The notes under the pieces were generated by a model. That model did not search any database. It was not told the DNA's origin and was given only the letters and a program-made list of their open reading frames with translations. From NCBI GenBank assembly GCA_039812645.1, contig JBDIAV010000026.1, positions 1 to 34,853 on the forward strand: 34,853 nucleotides of DNA, written 5' to 3'. Below, one piece after another: positions 1-8,510 of this stretch (its first letter is position 1; each line of letters begins with the position of its first letter). The translations under genes were made by a program, and so were the position numbers. The DNA comes from Ancrocorticia sp039812645. GTDB taxonomy: Bacteria > Actinomycetota > Actinomycetes > Actinomycetales > Actinomycetaceae.

Positions 1-1
1 G

Positions 2-121
2 AATAAGGTAGCAACGGCAGGATGTGTTGCTCTCGATGAAGATGACGTGACCAAGGTACTGAAGGAAGCTCCGCCGGATGCTCGCATCATCATGGGGGTT
101 ACATCCGAAATAACGAGATAG
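2..121 (+). CDS. L,D-transpeptidase (YkuD family), C-terminal fragment cut by window edge
   Basis: The open frame enters from the left edge and stops at TAG 119-121, leaving about 39 codons. It contains GCVALDEDDV followed by a short helix-like stretch and DARIIMGV. In YkuD/ErfK L,D-transpeptidases the catalytic Cys lies in a GC-[IV]-x-[LM] context close to the C-terminus, followed by a short segment ending in a hydrophobic strand, which this matches. Such enzymes make 3-3 cross-links in peptidoglycan outside the membrane. The N-terminal part (signal, catalytic His) is outside the window, so the family call rests on one motif and its position relative to the stop. Confidence 0.6.
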   Translation, partial: NKVATAGCVALDEDDVTKVLKEAPPDARIIMGVTSEITR

Positions 122-158
122 CGCCAACAGGTCGACACGCTTGTGATGGGAACCTTGC

Positions 159-312
159 GCACTTTTCGATAGCAACTCCCGCACTTTTCGATAGCAACTC
201 CCGCACTTTTCAATAGCAACTCGCGCACTTTTCGATAGCAACTCGCGCACTTTTCGATAGCAACTCGCGCACTTTTCAATAGCAACTCCCGCACTTTTCA
301 ATAGCAACTCCC
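159..312. repeat. Seven tandem copies of a 22-bp repeat
   Basis: Seven head-to-tail 22-bp units begin at 159, 181, 203, 225, 247, 269 and 291, each starting GCACTTTTC and containing ATAGCAACTC. An eighth start (GCAC) decays at 313. Only two positions vary: the tenth (CGATAG or CAATAG) and the penultimate (CTCCC or CTCGC), in mixed combinations. A unit of 22 is not a multiple of three, so the array is not a coding repeat. There are no spacers, so it is not CRISPR. It lies between a stop at 121 and the next gene at 493. The length is near two helical turns, as in iterons or operator arrays, but no function can be assigned. Confidence 0.95.
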
Positions 313-457
313 GCACCCTTGTTGTTGGCAGTGCTGCGCCCCTTCCGATGCGGCGAGAAGGTAAGGATGATAAGGGCGTAGCGTACCCTAACTAAGCTGC
401 TCATGGGCTTCCGGCGAGACGCTCAAGAGACGTTTTACGTTCTCTTCCACGAATCCC

Positions 458-468
458 GGTAGACTCTC
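458..468 (+). promoter_or_regulatory. Candidate -10 box (TAGACT) of the GNAT gene
   Basis: GGTAGACTCTC contains TAGACT (460-465), fitting the actinobacterial -10 TAnnnT, about 28 bases before the ATG. The same 11-mer lies on the other strand upstream of sepH (7887-7897). No good -35 is visible. Apart from the 22-bp repeats and this box, nothing else was recognised between 122 and 492. Confidence 0.35.
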
Positions 469-492
469 AGCATTGAACATGTCAGGAGAACT

Positions 493-1485
493 ATGGACGA
501 CGTTTCTCAGTTTCCGCCGTGGGTACCTATAGGCCCGGCGCAAGCTGACCAGATCTTCGTGCTGGTGCGAGCCATGGAAGAGAGTGATGGCACTCCCTAC
601 CGTAGCTCGTACGAGGAGATTCTGGAGACGTTCGATCCCGCCTATGATTGGCGGGCAATGGCGGTCTGGGGTCCGCAGGACAAGCTCATTGCTTATGGGC
701 TGAGCCGCAGGCCTGTCAACCACGGGGACGATGTCGGCGTCGTCCTTTCGGGCGGTGTGCATCCGGAGTTCCGTAATCGAGGACTTGGGCGCCAACTGTT
801 GGAGATCCAGCTGACTCAGGCGCAGCAACTGGTGCCAAGAGGCGTGAGCAAAGCTCGTGCTTTCATGCATGTTGATTCGGATCACGCATATCTCGTTGAT
901 CTGTTGAAACGGGCTGAGTTCCGTCATTATCGCTCGTACGTGCAGATGCGACGGCCGCTCGATAGACCCATCGGCCCCATTAAGACCCCCAGTTTTATCT
1001 CCATCGAGCCGCTGACGATTGACCGGCTGGATGAGGCGCGCCAAGCTCACAACGCTATTTATTACGAGCTTGCCGGAATGCCTCCACGCGGCCCTGAACA
1101 GTGGTTGACCCAGCATCGCGGGCTGGAGGAGTCGTGGAGTTTCCTCGCCGTCGATCGCCGCGGTGATCGCCCTCGCGTGGCCGGTTATCTGATCTCCAGC
1201 CGCTATGAACAGGATTGGGCGGCGCGCGGCTGGTCCGAGGGCTACATCGACGAGGTTGCTGTGCACAACGAGTGGCGTGGCCACAACGTTCTCACCTCAC
1301 TTCTTAACTCCGCCATGCTCGCCTATCAGGGAGATGGCATCGAGTTCGCGGGATTGGATGCGGATATCGATCCGCAAGCGAGCGATCCCAACGTTGCCGT
1401 CGCTTCCTATCAGAATCTTGGGTTCGAAGGGGTGGGGCAGACGTACGTCATGGACTACCCGCTGCCCATTCCTCCGATCAAGTAG
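493..1485 (+). CDS. GNAT-family N-acetyltransferase with two tandem domains
   Basis: The 330-residue protein has two Gcn5-related acetyltransferase domains. The first (about residues 10-160) carries the acetyl-CoA binding pattern HPEFRNRGLGRQLL. The second (about 175-325) carries VHNEWRGHNVLTSLLNSAM and the typical C-terminal YQNLGF element. Tandem GNAT architecture and length resemble mycothiol synthase (MshD) and related actinobacterial acetyltransferases, but no substrate can be read from sequence, so only the family is called. The ATG at 493 is supported by AGGAG (483-487). The gene converges on the topoisomerase gene with a long imperfect hairpin between. An acyl-CoA-dependent transferase is nearly certain; identity with MshD is not. 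Confidence 0.85.
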   Translation: MDDVSQFPPWVPIGPAQADQIFVLVRAMEESDGTPYRSSYEEILETFDPAYDWRAMAVWGPQDKLIAYGLSRRPVNHGDDVGVVLSGGVHPEFRNRGLGRQLLEIQLTQAQQLVPRGVSKARAFMHVDSDHAYLVDLLKRAEFRHYRSYVQMRRPLDRPIGPIKTPSFISIEPLTIDRLDEARQAHNAIYYELAGMPPRGPEQWLTQHRGLEESWSFLAVDRRGDRPRVAGYLISSRYEQDWAARGWSEGYIDEVAVHNEWRGHNVLTSLLNSAMLAYQGDGIEFAGLDADIDPQASDPNVAVASYQNLGFEGVGQTYVMDYPLPIPPIK

Positions 1486-1487
1486 GA

Positions 1488-1582
1488 GGTCAGCCGGTCC
1501 CGGGTGCGGCGCCCTTTCGTTTCTTCCAGTTCGTTTTCCCGAATTTTTGGGACGACGACGGCGCCCGCACGGCCGGCTGACC
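1488..1582. terminator. Imperfect inverted repeat between convergent genes
   Basis: GGTCAGCCGG (1488-1497) pairs with CCGGCTGACC (1573-1582), and TGCGGCGCC (1505-1513) pairs with GGCGCCCGCA (1560-1569) with one bulge. The middle is T-rich and holds a small TCCC/GGGA hairpin. The position between the GNAT gene (+) and the topoisomerase gene (-) suits a shared terminator. There is no clean U-tract. A second 7-bp hairpin (CTTCACC/GGTGAAG, about 1583-1609) follows. Confidence 0.5.
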
Positions 1583-1627
1583 CTTCACCAACCTAGACCG
1601 CGGGTGAAGGTGGAGGAGCCGCTACAG

Positions 1628-4063
1628 CTACCCGATGGCCGCCACCGCATGGGTCAGCGGCACACCGGAGGCGTCGCGGCGCTCGTCAACCTCGGGGAGG
1701 TCGACGCACTGGCCACCAGCGCCGACGGCACGCAGCGGGCCGGCTCCCACATAAGCCAACGCCAGCCAATCCTCGCCGCGCAGGAAACGATGGGCGCGTA
1801 CACCACCCGTTCCACGGCCCTTGGCCGGGAAACGGTCAAGAGGCGTCACCTTGGCGGCACCCGGCATCGTCCCTTCGAGGGTGGTTGAACTCCCGGAAAT
1901 GGTGGCAACGAAGGCACCGCCGATGTCGTCGCTCGGCACCACGCCAAGGCACAGCACGCGTGCGCCTTCGGACAGCCTGATCCCGGCAATACCCTGGCCG
2001 GTGCGGCCTTGGGCGCGTACCAAATCCGCGCCGAAGCGCAGCAGCTGAGCGTCGGAGCTGACAAGTACAAGCTGGTCGTTGTCTGCTGCGTGAGCAGCTG
2101 CTACAACCTCGTCCTTGTCGGCCAGCGAGATCACCTCGAAAGAGTCCTTCGTGGGATAGCCTCCGGGGATGACGCGCTTGATCTTTCCATTCTTGGTAGC
2201 CAGAGCCAGCGGCGCTGCATTGTCGCTCATGTTAACGAGTGCCAGTGGTACCTCGTTCTTTTCCAACCCGGGTAGCAAGTCCTTGAGCGGGACACCACCG
2301 GCGAGGGAGGGCGCCGTCGTCGTTGCAGGAATTGCGGGGGCGAGCAGTACATCCAGCCGGTGCAGCACACCCCGGTTGGTTACCACTCCAACCTGACCAC
2401 GCACGGTTCCGGCCACGGTACTTACCAGGGCGTCGTGGGCCACGCGCCCGCCCTCGCGCGAGGGCGGAGCAGCTTCGGACGTCCGTGCAACCAACCCCGT
2501 TCCAGAGAGCATGACCCAACAGGGCCCATCTTCCACTTCGAGTGGAACGGCCGTGATGGCGTCTTTTCCAGCCATGCCGTCAGACTCCAAAAGAACGGTG
2601 CGGCGCGGAGTACCAAAGGCCTTCGCCACTTCGGCGAGCTCGGAGGAAACGAGGCCGTGCAGCTTCGCCTCTGAGCCGAGGATCTCCTCCAACGCGGCGA
2701 TCTGCTCCAGTAGCTCCGTGCGGCGTTGTTCCAACTCGATCTGCGAGTACTTCGTCAGGCGGCGCAGCCGTAGCTCAAGGATGTAGTCGGCCTGCTCCTG
2801 GGAGAGATCGAAGACCTGCTGGAGACGTTCGCGCGCGGTTGCGGTGTCATCGGAAGAGCGAATGACAGCGATGACCTCGTCAATATTAAGAACGGCAATG
2901 AGGAGGCCGTTGACCAGGTGGAGATCGCGCTGGGCTTTATTGAGACGGAACTCAGAGCGGCGGCGCACCACCTCAATACGATGATCAAGGAAGACCTGCA
3001 GCAACTCCTTGAGGCCGAGCGTACGCGGCTGGCCATCCACGAGCGCCACGTTGTTAATACCGAAGGAATCCTCCAGCGGGGTGAACTTGTACAGCTGGGC
3101 CAATACCGCTTCGGGGTTAAAACCGTTCTTCACCTCGATCACCAGACGCATGCCGTGGTGGCGGTCGGTGAGGTTTTGAACCCCGGAGACACCCTTGACC
3201 TTCTTGTTCGAGATCGCGTCTTTGAGCTTCTCGATGACCTTCTCCGGGCCAACCAAGTAGGGAAGCTCGGTGAAGATGATGCCCTTCTTGCGGGCGGTGA
3301 CGTTTTCGATCTTTGCCGTGGCGCGGGTGCGGAAGATGCCACGGCCGCTCGCATACGCGTCGCGGATGCCTTCCAGTCCCACGATCTTGCCGCCTTCGGG
3401 AAGATCAGGTCCCGGAATGAAACGCATGAGGTCCTCGAGGCTAGCGCCCGGGTGCTTCAGCAGGTGACGAGCACCAGCCACCACCTCGACGAGGTTGTGG
3501 GGAGGCATGTTGGTGGCCATACCCACGGCAATGCCGGACGAACCGTTGACCAGCAGATTGGGGATGGCCGAGGGCAGCACAGAGGGCTGCATCTGGGTGT
3601 TGTCGTAGTTGGGCACCATGTCCACGACGTCCTCGTCGAGCGAGGCGGTCATTGAGAGCGCAGGCTGAGCCATACGCACTTCGGTGTAGCGGGCGGCTGC
3701 GGGGCCGTCGTCGAGTGAACCGAAGTTCCCGTGTCCGTCCACGAGCGGCAGGCGCATGGTGAAAGGCTGGGCGAGGCGCACCATGGCGTCGTAGATGGCG
3801 GTGTCGCCATGGGGATGGAGGCGGCCCATCACGTCGCCCACCACCCGCGAGGACTTAACGTGACCCTTGTCAGGACGCAGCCCCATCTGGTCCATCTGGA
3901 ATAGGATACGACGCTGTACCGGCTTGAGTCCGTCGCGGGCGTCCGGAAGCGCACGCGCGTAGATCACCGAGTAGGAGTACTCCAAAAACGAGGTGCGCAT
4001 CTCGGTTGAGACGTCGATATCGACGATGTTCTCGGCAACGTCTGCAGCAGCTGAATCACGCAT
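1628..4063 (-). CDS. parC: Type IIA DNA topoisomerase subunit A (ParC/GyrA-like)
   Basis: This is the 811-residue breakage-reunion subunit of a type II topoisomerase, which passes duplex DNA through a double-strand break with a GyrB/ParE partner that is not in this window. It begins ENIVDIDVSTEMRTSFLEYSYSVIYARALPD as in the family. The catalytic tyrosine is Y126 in RYTEVRM. The quinolone-region segment reads HPHGDTAIYD, with Thr at the usual Ser/Thr position and the acidic residue kept. A coiled-coil tower and a C-terminal beta-pinwheel follow (QGRTGQGIAGIRL is a degenerate blade motif). The start at 4063 was chosen over an upstream one at 4144 because family homology begins there and a -10 box sits 7 bases before it. 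Its place next to DUF5998 is the order known for the actinobacterial ParC-like paralogue rather than classical gyrA, which normally follows gyrB. Confidence 0.9.
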   Translation of the reverse strand: MRDSAAADVAENIVDIDVSTEMRTSFLEYSYSVIYARALPDARDGLKPVQRRILFQMDQMGLRPDKGHVKSSRVVGDVMGRLHPHGDTAIYDAMVRLAQPFTMRLPLVDGHGNFGSLDDGPAAARYTEVRMAQPALSMTASLDEDVVDMVPNYDNTQMQPSVLPSAIPNLLVNGSSGIAVGMATNMPPHNLVEVVAGARHLLKHPGASLEDLMRFIPGPDLPEGGKIVGLEGIRDAYASGRGIFRTRATAKIENVTARKKGIIFTELPYLVGPEKVIEKLKDAISNKKVKGVSGVQNLTDRHHGMRLVIEVKNGFNPEAVLAQLYKFTPLEDSFGINNVALVDGQPRTLGLKELLQVFLDHRIEVVRRRSEFRLNKAQRDLHLVNGLLIAVLNIDEVIAVIRSSDDTATARERLQQVFDLSQEQADYILELRLRRLTKYSQIELEQRRTELLEQIAALEEILGSEAKLHGLVSSELAEVAKAFGTPRRTVLLESDGMAGKDAITAVPLEVEDGPCWVMLSGTGLVARTSEAAPPSREGGRVAHDALVSTVAGTVRGQVGVVTNRGVLHRLDVLLAPAIPATTTAPSLAGGVPLKDLLPGLEKNEVPLALVNMSDNAAPLALATKNGKIKRVIPGGYPTKDSFEVISLADKDEVVAAAHAADNDQLVLVSSDAQLLRFGADLVRAQGRTGQGIAGIRLSEGARVLCLGVVPSDDIGGAFVATISGSSTTLEGTMPGAAKVTPLDRFPAKGRGTGGVRAHRFLRGEDWLALAYVGAGPLRAVGAGGQCVDLPEVDERRDASGVPLTHAVAAIG

Positions 4064-4070
4064 GGAACCA

Positions 4071-4100
4071 AGTATCTCGCTATTCGCGCGCGCGAGCCAA
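4071..4100 (-). promoter_or_regulatory. Candidate promoter giving a leaderless topoisomerase mRNA
   Basis: On the minus strand TTGGCT (4095-4100) and GATACT (4071-4076) are separated by 18 bases, and the ATG starts 7 bases after the -10 box. There is no Shine-Dalgarno sequence before this ATG, so a leaderless transcript is inferred. Confidence 0.5.
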
Positions 4101-4269
4101 AGACGGCGTGAATCCGTGACGAATGTCAAGCGGACGGGGACCATCCGTATGAACGACGACGGCGCGGTGTCGTCGGCAACGTGACAAGGTCCGGGTCACT
4201 TCGCCGTCGTCTATAGGCGTCACTCGAACCGAAGGTGCGCCAATCGGTACGAAGTGAGAGAATCGGGCA

Positions 4270-4839
4270 GTGTTGAATGAAGGCAGAAACAACTTCTTGG
4301 CAGAACTGGCATCCAAGGTTTCCACGGATTCGCCAATTCTTGGCGATGTTGCGGCGGCTCTTGGCCCGCGTTCGAATGTGCAGACCTTCTTCGTTCGTCC
4401 GGAGACGGTTTTCGATCAGGACTCGGTGTACGATTCCATCGCGGCTTTTGCGGTGACAGGAAATCGACTACTTGTGGTGGTTTCGGACGTCTCTTACGAG
4501 TTCAACCCGCAGGGTGAGTTCATCACCACGACCCAGTTCGTTAACCTCGATTCCATCAAGGACTTCCAGATCGTGCGCAGCCGGGTGGCTGATGGCCCGG
4601 AGGCGGGTGCGCTCGCGTCGGTCCGTATGCGTTTGCGCTGGGGAGCGGGGTGGCAGCACGATATTCGCCCCGCCTCCTGTGATAATCCGAACTGCGATGC
4701 CGACCATGGCTACATGGCCGTCATCACCGGCGACGACGGCGAGATCGTCCTCGATCACACTCTCGACGAAGCCACCTTCTTTAAGGGATTGCGTTTTATC
4801 GATGAGATCTCGCGGATACTCGCCGCGCGCGTGGGGTGA
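4270..4839 (+). CDS. DUF5998 family protein
   Basis: The 189-residue soluble protein of unknown function starts with GTG at 4270, with GAGAG about 8-12 bases upstream. It is recognised by the segment ASCDNPNCDADHGYMAV (Cys137, Cys142, His146), a cluster that could bind metal, and by its fixed place next to the topoisomerase A gene and the phosphatase-superfamily gene in actinobacteria. It has no signal peptide and no membrane segment. Its stop overlaps the GTG of the next gene (GTGA at 4836-4839), indicating co-transcription and translational coupling. Family membership rests on motif and context; the function is unknown. Confidence 0.8.
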   Translation: MLNEGRNNFLAELASKVSTDSPILGDVAAALGPRSNVQTFFVRPETVFDQDSVYDSIAAFAVTGNRLLVVVSDVSYEFNPQGEFITTTQFVNLDSIKDFQIVRSRVADGPEAGALASVRMRLRWGAGWQHDIRPASCDNPNCDADHGYMAVITGDDGEIVLDHTLDEATFFKGLRFIDEISRILAARVG

Positions 4840-6062
4840 CGCGTGCGAAGATGGGTGAGAATGCGCCCGGCGCGATGACACCAAACGACGAAGGGAAGCG
4901 GTTCGTGGGATCTCTGACTGCGTGGCCCGCAGATTTCCAACGCCCCACGGAGCGCTCCGTCAGGGCCAGCTTGTCGGCGGCCCTGGATGCCGTGGGTTTG
5001 GCGACGACGTCGAACGGCACCTCCTCGGGTGCTGACCGGGAGCTGTTGGGACTTCCAGAAGCTGAACGCGTGTGTTTTGTCCTTGTCGATGGTTTGGGTT
5101 ATGCCAACCTTGCTGCGCGTTCCGGACATGCGGCAACGTTACGGTCGTGGACCCACCTCGATCCGTTGACCACTGTCGCTCCATCAACGACGGCGGCCGC
5201 CATCACCTCCGTGGGGACGGGTGAGTTACCGGGCGCCACGGCGATGTTGAGTTACTCTCTGCGCGCACCAGAATCGGGGCGTAACTTCTCCCTCATTAAG
5301 TGGGATGACCCGACGGTGGACCCAGTGGAATGGCAGCGCGAACCTACGCTCTTTGAACGCCTGGGGGAGCGGGCCAAGGAGTGCCGTCTTGTGCAACCCA
5401 AGAGCTTCGTGGGGTCCGGACTGACGTTGTGCGCATTGCGAGGGGCGAGCGCCACACCCGCCGATACCAATGATGAGCGTATTGCGGCCGCTAGCCGCGA
5501 GTTGCGTCGCGGGGCCAAGGCCGTCTATCTGTACTGGAAAGAAATTGACCATACGGGGCATGCAAAGGGCTGGCTCTCCGAGGATTGGGTGGGCGAGCTT
5601 GAGGCGCTTGATGCGGCACTACGACAGCTGGCACGCAGGGTGCCGCGTGGCACCCTCATTGTGGTAACGGCAGATCACGGGATGATCGACGTGAGTGAGC
5701 GTATCGATGTGGCCCTCGAGCCCGCGCTCACGCAAGATGTCGAGCTGGTCTCCGGCGAGGAGCGCAGCCTTCACCTGTACACACGAGCGGGTGCGGCGGC
5801 GGACGTGGCCGCCCGCTGGCAGGACTCACTCGGTGAACAATCGTGGGTTCTCACGAAGGATGAGGCAGCCGTGAGCGGACTCTTCGGTACCCTCGGGGAG
5901 ACAGCCCTGAGCGTTATGGGTGACGTCGTCGTCTTCCAGCGCGGAACGCTCTCCCTGATAGATTCCCGGCTGCGTAGGCCCGATCAATCGTTCATGCGCG
6001 GTGTACATGGCTCGCTGACGAGCGAAGAGATGCTGGTGCCCCTAATTGTGGAGGTGGCGTAA
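4836..6062 (+). CDS. Alkaline-phosphatase-superfamily protein (nucleotide pyrophosphatase/phosphodiesterase type)
   Basis: The 408-residue protein has the metal-site pattern of the alkaline phosphatase/PglZ/NPP superfamily: VLVDGLG (Asp85), the nucleophile region PSTTAAAITSVGTG (Thr118/Thr119), EIDHTGH, TADHG (Asp280, His281) and a late GVHGSLT histidine. These residues coordinate two metals in family enzymes that cleave phosphodiester or phosphomonoester bonds; the substrate is not evident. There is no signal peptide, so it is probably cytosolic. The start is GTG 4836 overlapping the DUF5998 stop, with ATG 4851 as an alternative. The stop TAATG overlaps the thymidine kinase start by one base. 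The neighbours suggest a nucleotide-related role, which is inference. Confidence 0.85.
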   Translation: MTRAKMGENAPGAMTPNDEGKRFVGSLTAWPADFQRPTERSVRASLSAALDAVGLATTSNGTSSGADRELLGLPEAERVCFVLVDGLGYANLAARSGHAATLRSWTHLDPLTTVAPSTTAAAITSVGTGELPGATAMLSYSLRAPESGRNFSLIKWDDPTVDPVEWQREPTLFERLGERAKECRLVQPKSFVGSGLTLCALRGASATPADTNDERIAAASRELRRGAKAVYLYWKEIDHTGHAKGWLSEDWVGELEALDAALRQLARRVPRGTLIVVTADHGMIDVSERIDVALEPALTQDVELVSGEERSLHLYTRAGAAADVAARWQDSLGEQSWVLTKDEAAVSGLFGTLGETALSVMGDVVVFQRGTLSLIDSRLRRPDQSFMRGVHGSLTSEEMLVPLIVEVA

Positions 6063-6712
6063 TGGCTGAACTGGTCTTTTACTCGGGAACGATGAACTGC
6101 GGCAAGTCCACCTTGGCGCTGCAAACGGCCTACAACTATCACCAACAGGGGTTGCGTGGCCTCATCTTCACACGTGGGGACCGCGCGGGCGAAGGCAAGC
6201 TCTCTTCTCGTATTGGTCTGGAGCAGGACGCGTGGGAGGTGGCGTCCGATACTGACCTATGGAAGGTGGTCGTCCACCAGCTGACGAATGGTGCCCGCGT
6301 AGATTTCCTTATCTGCGACGAGGTTCAGTTCTATACTGCGGAACAGGTGGAACAACTCGCACACATCGTCGATGAAATCGGCATTGACGTGTACGGCTTT
6401 GGGATCACTTCGGACTTCCTTACCCGGCTCTTCCCGGGGTCGGCGCGCATGATCGAACTGGCGGATCGTGTCGAGGTACTGCAGGTGCGGGCACTGTGCT
6501 GGTGCGGCAAACGCGCCACCCATAACGCACGTACGATCGGCGGAATTATGGTCACCGAAGGCGAGCAGGTGGTTATTGGCGACACCGATTCACAAGAAGT
6601 GGGCTACGAAGTGCTGTGCCGTGACCACCACATGCGTCATATGACGGCGGCCTCGGTCCGGGCCACGATGGGCCCGGACCCGCTCCGTAGTGCCTGGAGT
6701 CCGGAGATTTAG
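6062..6712 (+). CDS. tdk: Thymidine kinase (type II)
   Basis: The 216-residue enzyme phosphorylates thymidine to dTMP in the salvage pathway using ATP. The P-loop is SGTMNCGKST (residues 8-17). The catalytic Glu87 is in DEVQF. The zinc ribbon is seen as Cys146-W-Cys148 and Cys186 with His189, and a lasso-type segment GDTDSQEVGYEVLC precedes the last Cys. The ATG overlaps the preceding stop by one base, and GGAGG (6050-6054) lies 7 bases upstream. The 3' end overlaps the convergent sepH gene by four bases. Length and motifs are normal for the family. Confidence 0.95.
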   Translation: MAELVFYSGTMNCGKSTLALQTAYNYHQQGLRGLIFTRGDRAGEGKLSSRIGLEQDAWEVASDTDLWKVVVHQLTNGARVDFLICDEVQFYTAEQVEQLAHIVDEIGIDVYGFGITSDFLTRLFPGSARMIELADRVEVLQVRALCWCGKRATHNARTIGGIMVTEGEQVVIGDTDSQEVGYEVLCRDHHMRHMTAASVRATMGPDPLRSAWSPEI

Positions 6713-7800
6713 TCCTTCTTGCCGAAGAGGACTTCGTCCCAGGATGGCATGGAAGGACGATTTCCCTTCTTTTTCCGGGCAAGATCTGCGGCCAGCTCGT
6801 CGGGAGTCTCGGGGAGGCGTTCAGCCTTTTCGGAGTCCTGTCCGGTGCCCGATGCTTCGTCTTCGTCCTCAGATTCCTCAGAGGAATCGTCATCAATCGG
6901 CTTAGCGAGAGAGAGCTTGGGGCGCTCGGAGGAGCCCCCAGTGGGATCCTCCACATCGGCCTCCAAAGAATCGTCGGATTCTTCAGCCGTGCTCTCGCGG
7001 CTGTCCGAATCTTCCGTGCCGCTGTGCTCAGACTCATCGCCGGAATCGGAGAGCGCCAGTGCTCCGAGGAGCGGGTCAACGGAGGGATCTTCATCCCCTT
7101 CTTCGTCGATATCCACGATCTCCTCGATCGACGGAATCGGCTGTGGGGTGCCACGCTGTGCGTCCAGCGCGGCGAGAACATCATCAATACGAGCCGTTGA
7201 GGGGTTAGCGGCCGGGAGTGCCGGAGGCTTCACCGTCGTGACCTGATGTTCGGACAGTGAGCGAGCTTCGTCGTCGTTCGCCTCGACTGTCTTACGCTCC
7301 AAATCCAACGTCCAGGTGGCACGCCGGGTGACGCCATCTTCGGTGAAATCCAAGGTGAGCGTCCAGGCGGCGGATGGTTTACGGACGGTATCCCACGTGA
7401 TCTCTGAAATGTTCACGCCGCGCGCGACAAGGCGGGAGGTGACGAGCTCATCGAGTGTCAGTGAACCAACTTCGCGGCCCATCACCAAAGCTTGGGCGCG
7501 CCGAGCCATGTGCTCACGCTCGGCAATGATGGGGTGCGCAAGAACCGAGACACGGCCGGGGGGAAGAGCGCCCAGCTCACAGATCTCAGCAACTGACAAC
7601 CCTTCACGGACCAGGGCCTGAATCTCGCGGGGACTCATCTGGCGGACGGTCTCCGTGACCTTCTCAGTAGAAGAGACATCCCGGCGAAGAGCGGCACGCA
7701 GATCATCGGTGATGGGGAGCGAGTAACGATTGCCCCCAGCATCGTTAAGCGTCAGGTGCTCCCCGTCGGGCTGAAGCCCGAGTAATTGGAGTTTGATCAT
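6709..7800 (-). CDS. sepH: Cell-division regulator SepH (DUF3071)
   Basis: The 363-residue protein corresponds to the actinobacterial division factor known to bind FtsZ and promote its assembly. The N-terminal DUF3071 domain (residues 1 to about 165, starting MIKLQLLGL) includes a helix-turn-helix-like segment MSPREIQALVREGLSVAEI. A long Asp/Glu/Ser-rich linker, probably disordered, occupies about 190-340. The conserved C-terminal peptide SMPSWDEVLFG closes the protein. The ATG at 7800 has AAAGGGAG upstream. It converges on tdk (four-base overlap) and is divergent from DUF4193. The linker is strongly acidic, which is common for this family. Confidence 0.9.
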   Translation of the reverse strand: MIKLQLLGLQPDGEHLTLNDAGGNRYSLPITDDLRAALRRDVSSTEKVTETVRQMSPREIQALVREGLSVAEICELGALPPGRVSVLAHPIIAEREHMARRAQALVMGREVGSLTLDELVTSRLVARGVNISEITWDTVRKPSAAWTLTLDFTEDGVTRRATWTLDLERKTVEANDDEARSLSEHQVTTVKPPALPAANPSTARIDDVLAALDAQRGTPQPIPSIEEIVDIDEEGDEDPSVDPLLGALALSDSGDESEHSGTEDSDSRESTAEESDDSLEADVEDPTGGSSERPKLSLAKPIDDDSSEESEDEDEASGTGQDSEKAERLPETPDELAADLARKKKGNRPSMPSWDEVLFGKKD

Positions 7801-7886
7801 GACTCCCTTTCATCCAGCAGTGTTGTCAAGCTTGCCACTCGGGCTCGCATGTTCGTTGGAGACACGGCGCGCGTGTTCGCCTAGAG

Positions 7887-7897
7887 GAGAGTCTACC
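7887..7897 (-). promoter_or_regulatory. Candidate -10 box for sepH in the 7801-8121 divergent gap
   Basis: The minus strand reads GGTAGACTCTC, identical to the box before the GNAT gene (458-468), with TAGACT as the hexamer. For the divergent DUF4193 gene the best plus-strand -10 match is TACATT (7974-7979). Neither has a convincing -35. The rest of this 321-base gap shows no gene, tRNA or strong hairpin. Confidence 0.35.
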
Positions 7898-8121
7898 TTC
7901 CCGTTGTCGTGATATTTCCTCCTCCTTTTTCTTCTCTGTGGAGAAACGTGTGAGAAGTGACGCCGTTGTCTGGTACATTATGGGCGCACTCGTGCTATAT
8001 GAGTGGGAACAAATCAATGACGTGAGCGTTCTGCCAGTGTAGGGCGCTCGTGCCCTCCGGCCATCGTCAAGCCTGACGAGCGGCCTCCACACAATGAGAG
8101 ACAACTGGAGCGTGAGCTACC

Positions 8122-8421
8122 ATGGCCACCGATTATGATGCACCGCGCAAGCAGGACGAAGAGCTCAGGGAGGATTCCCTAGAGCAGCTCAAGGCACGCC
8201 GCTCTGAGCAGCAGTCCGGTTCTGTCGATGAGGATGAGGTCGAGGCAGCTGAGGGATTTGAGCTCCCCGGTGCTGACCTGTCCAATGTGGAACTATCCAT
8301 TAACGTAGTTCCCGCGCAGGATGACGAGTTCACCTGTTCTCAGTGCTTCCTTGTGCACCACCGTTCCCAGCTTGCCTATGAAGAAGATGGCTTGCCGGTG
8401 TGCTCGGAGTGCGCTTACTAA
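8122..8421 (+). CDS. DUF4193 zinc-ribbon protein
   Basis: The 99-residue protein has a charged, probably disordered N-terminal half and a C-terminal four-cysteine knuckle: Cys72-x-x-Cys75 and Cys94-x-x-Cys97, the last two residues after Cys97 being Ala-Tyr. This is the layout of DUF4193, small actinobacterial proteins of unknown function found near sepH. The ATG is at 8122 with TGGAGCG upstream. It is divergent from sepH and separated from DUF3710 by a 7-bp hairpin. A nucleic-acid or protein-binding zinc ribbon is plausible, but nothing in the sequence identifies the partner. Confidence 0.85.
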   Translation: MATDYDAPRKQDEELREDSLEQLKARRSEQQSGSVDEDEVEAAEGFELPGADLSNVELSINVVPAQDDEFTCSQCFLVHHRSQLAYEEDGLPVCSECAY

Positions 8422-8433
8422 TAATTATTCACG

Positions 8434-8459
8434 GGCGCCCGCCTATTCAGGAGGGCGCC
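8434..8459 (+). terminator. Short hairpin after DUF4193
   Basis: GGCGCCC (8434-8440) pairs with GGGCGCC (8453-8459), with CC/GG pairs possible inside. No U-tract follows, so it may be a weak terminator, an attenuator or an RNA-stabilising stem between DUF4193 and DUF3710. Confidence 0.4.
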
Positions 8460-8510
8460 TCATAGATTGAGCCTGCCCCGCTGTGGGATCTGCGTAAGGA
8501 AGCGAAAGTT

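Noticed and set aside
159..312. CRISPR array
   Set aside because: Units are directly adjacent with no unique spacers, and no cas genes are present.
4064..4144. Upstream extension of the topoisomerase gene to ATG 4144
   Set aside because: The extra 27 residues have no family similarity and no ribosome binding site, whereas 4063 starts where homology begins.
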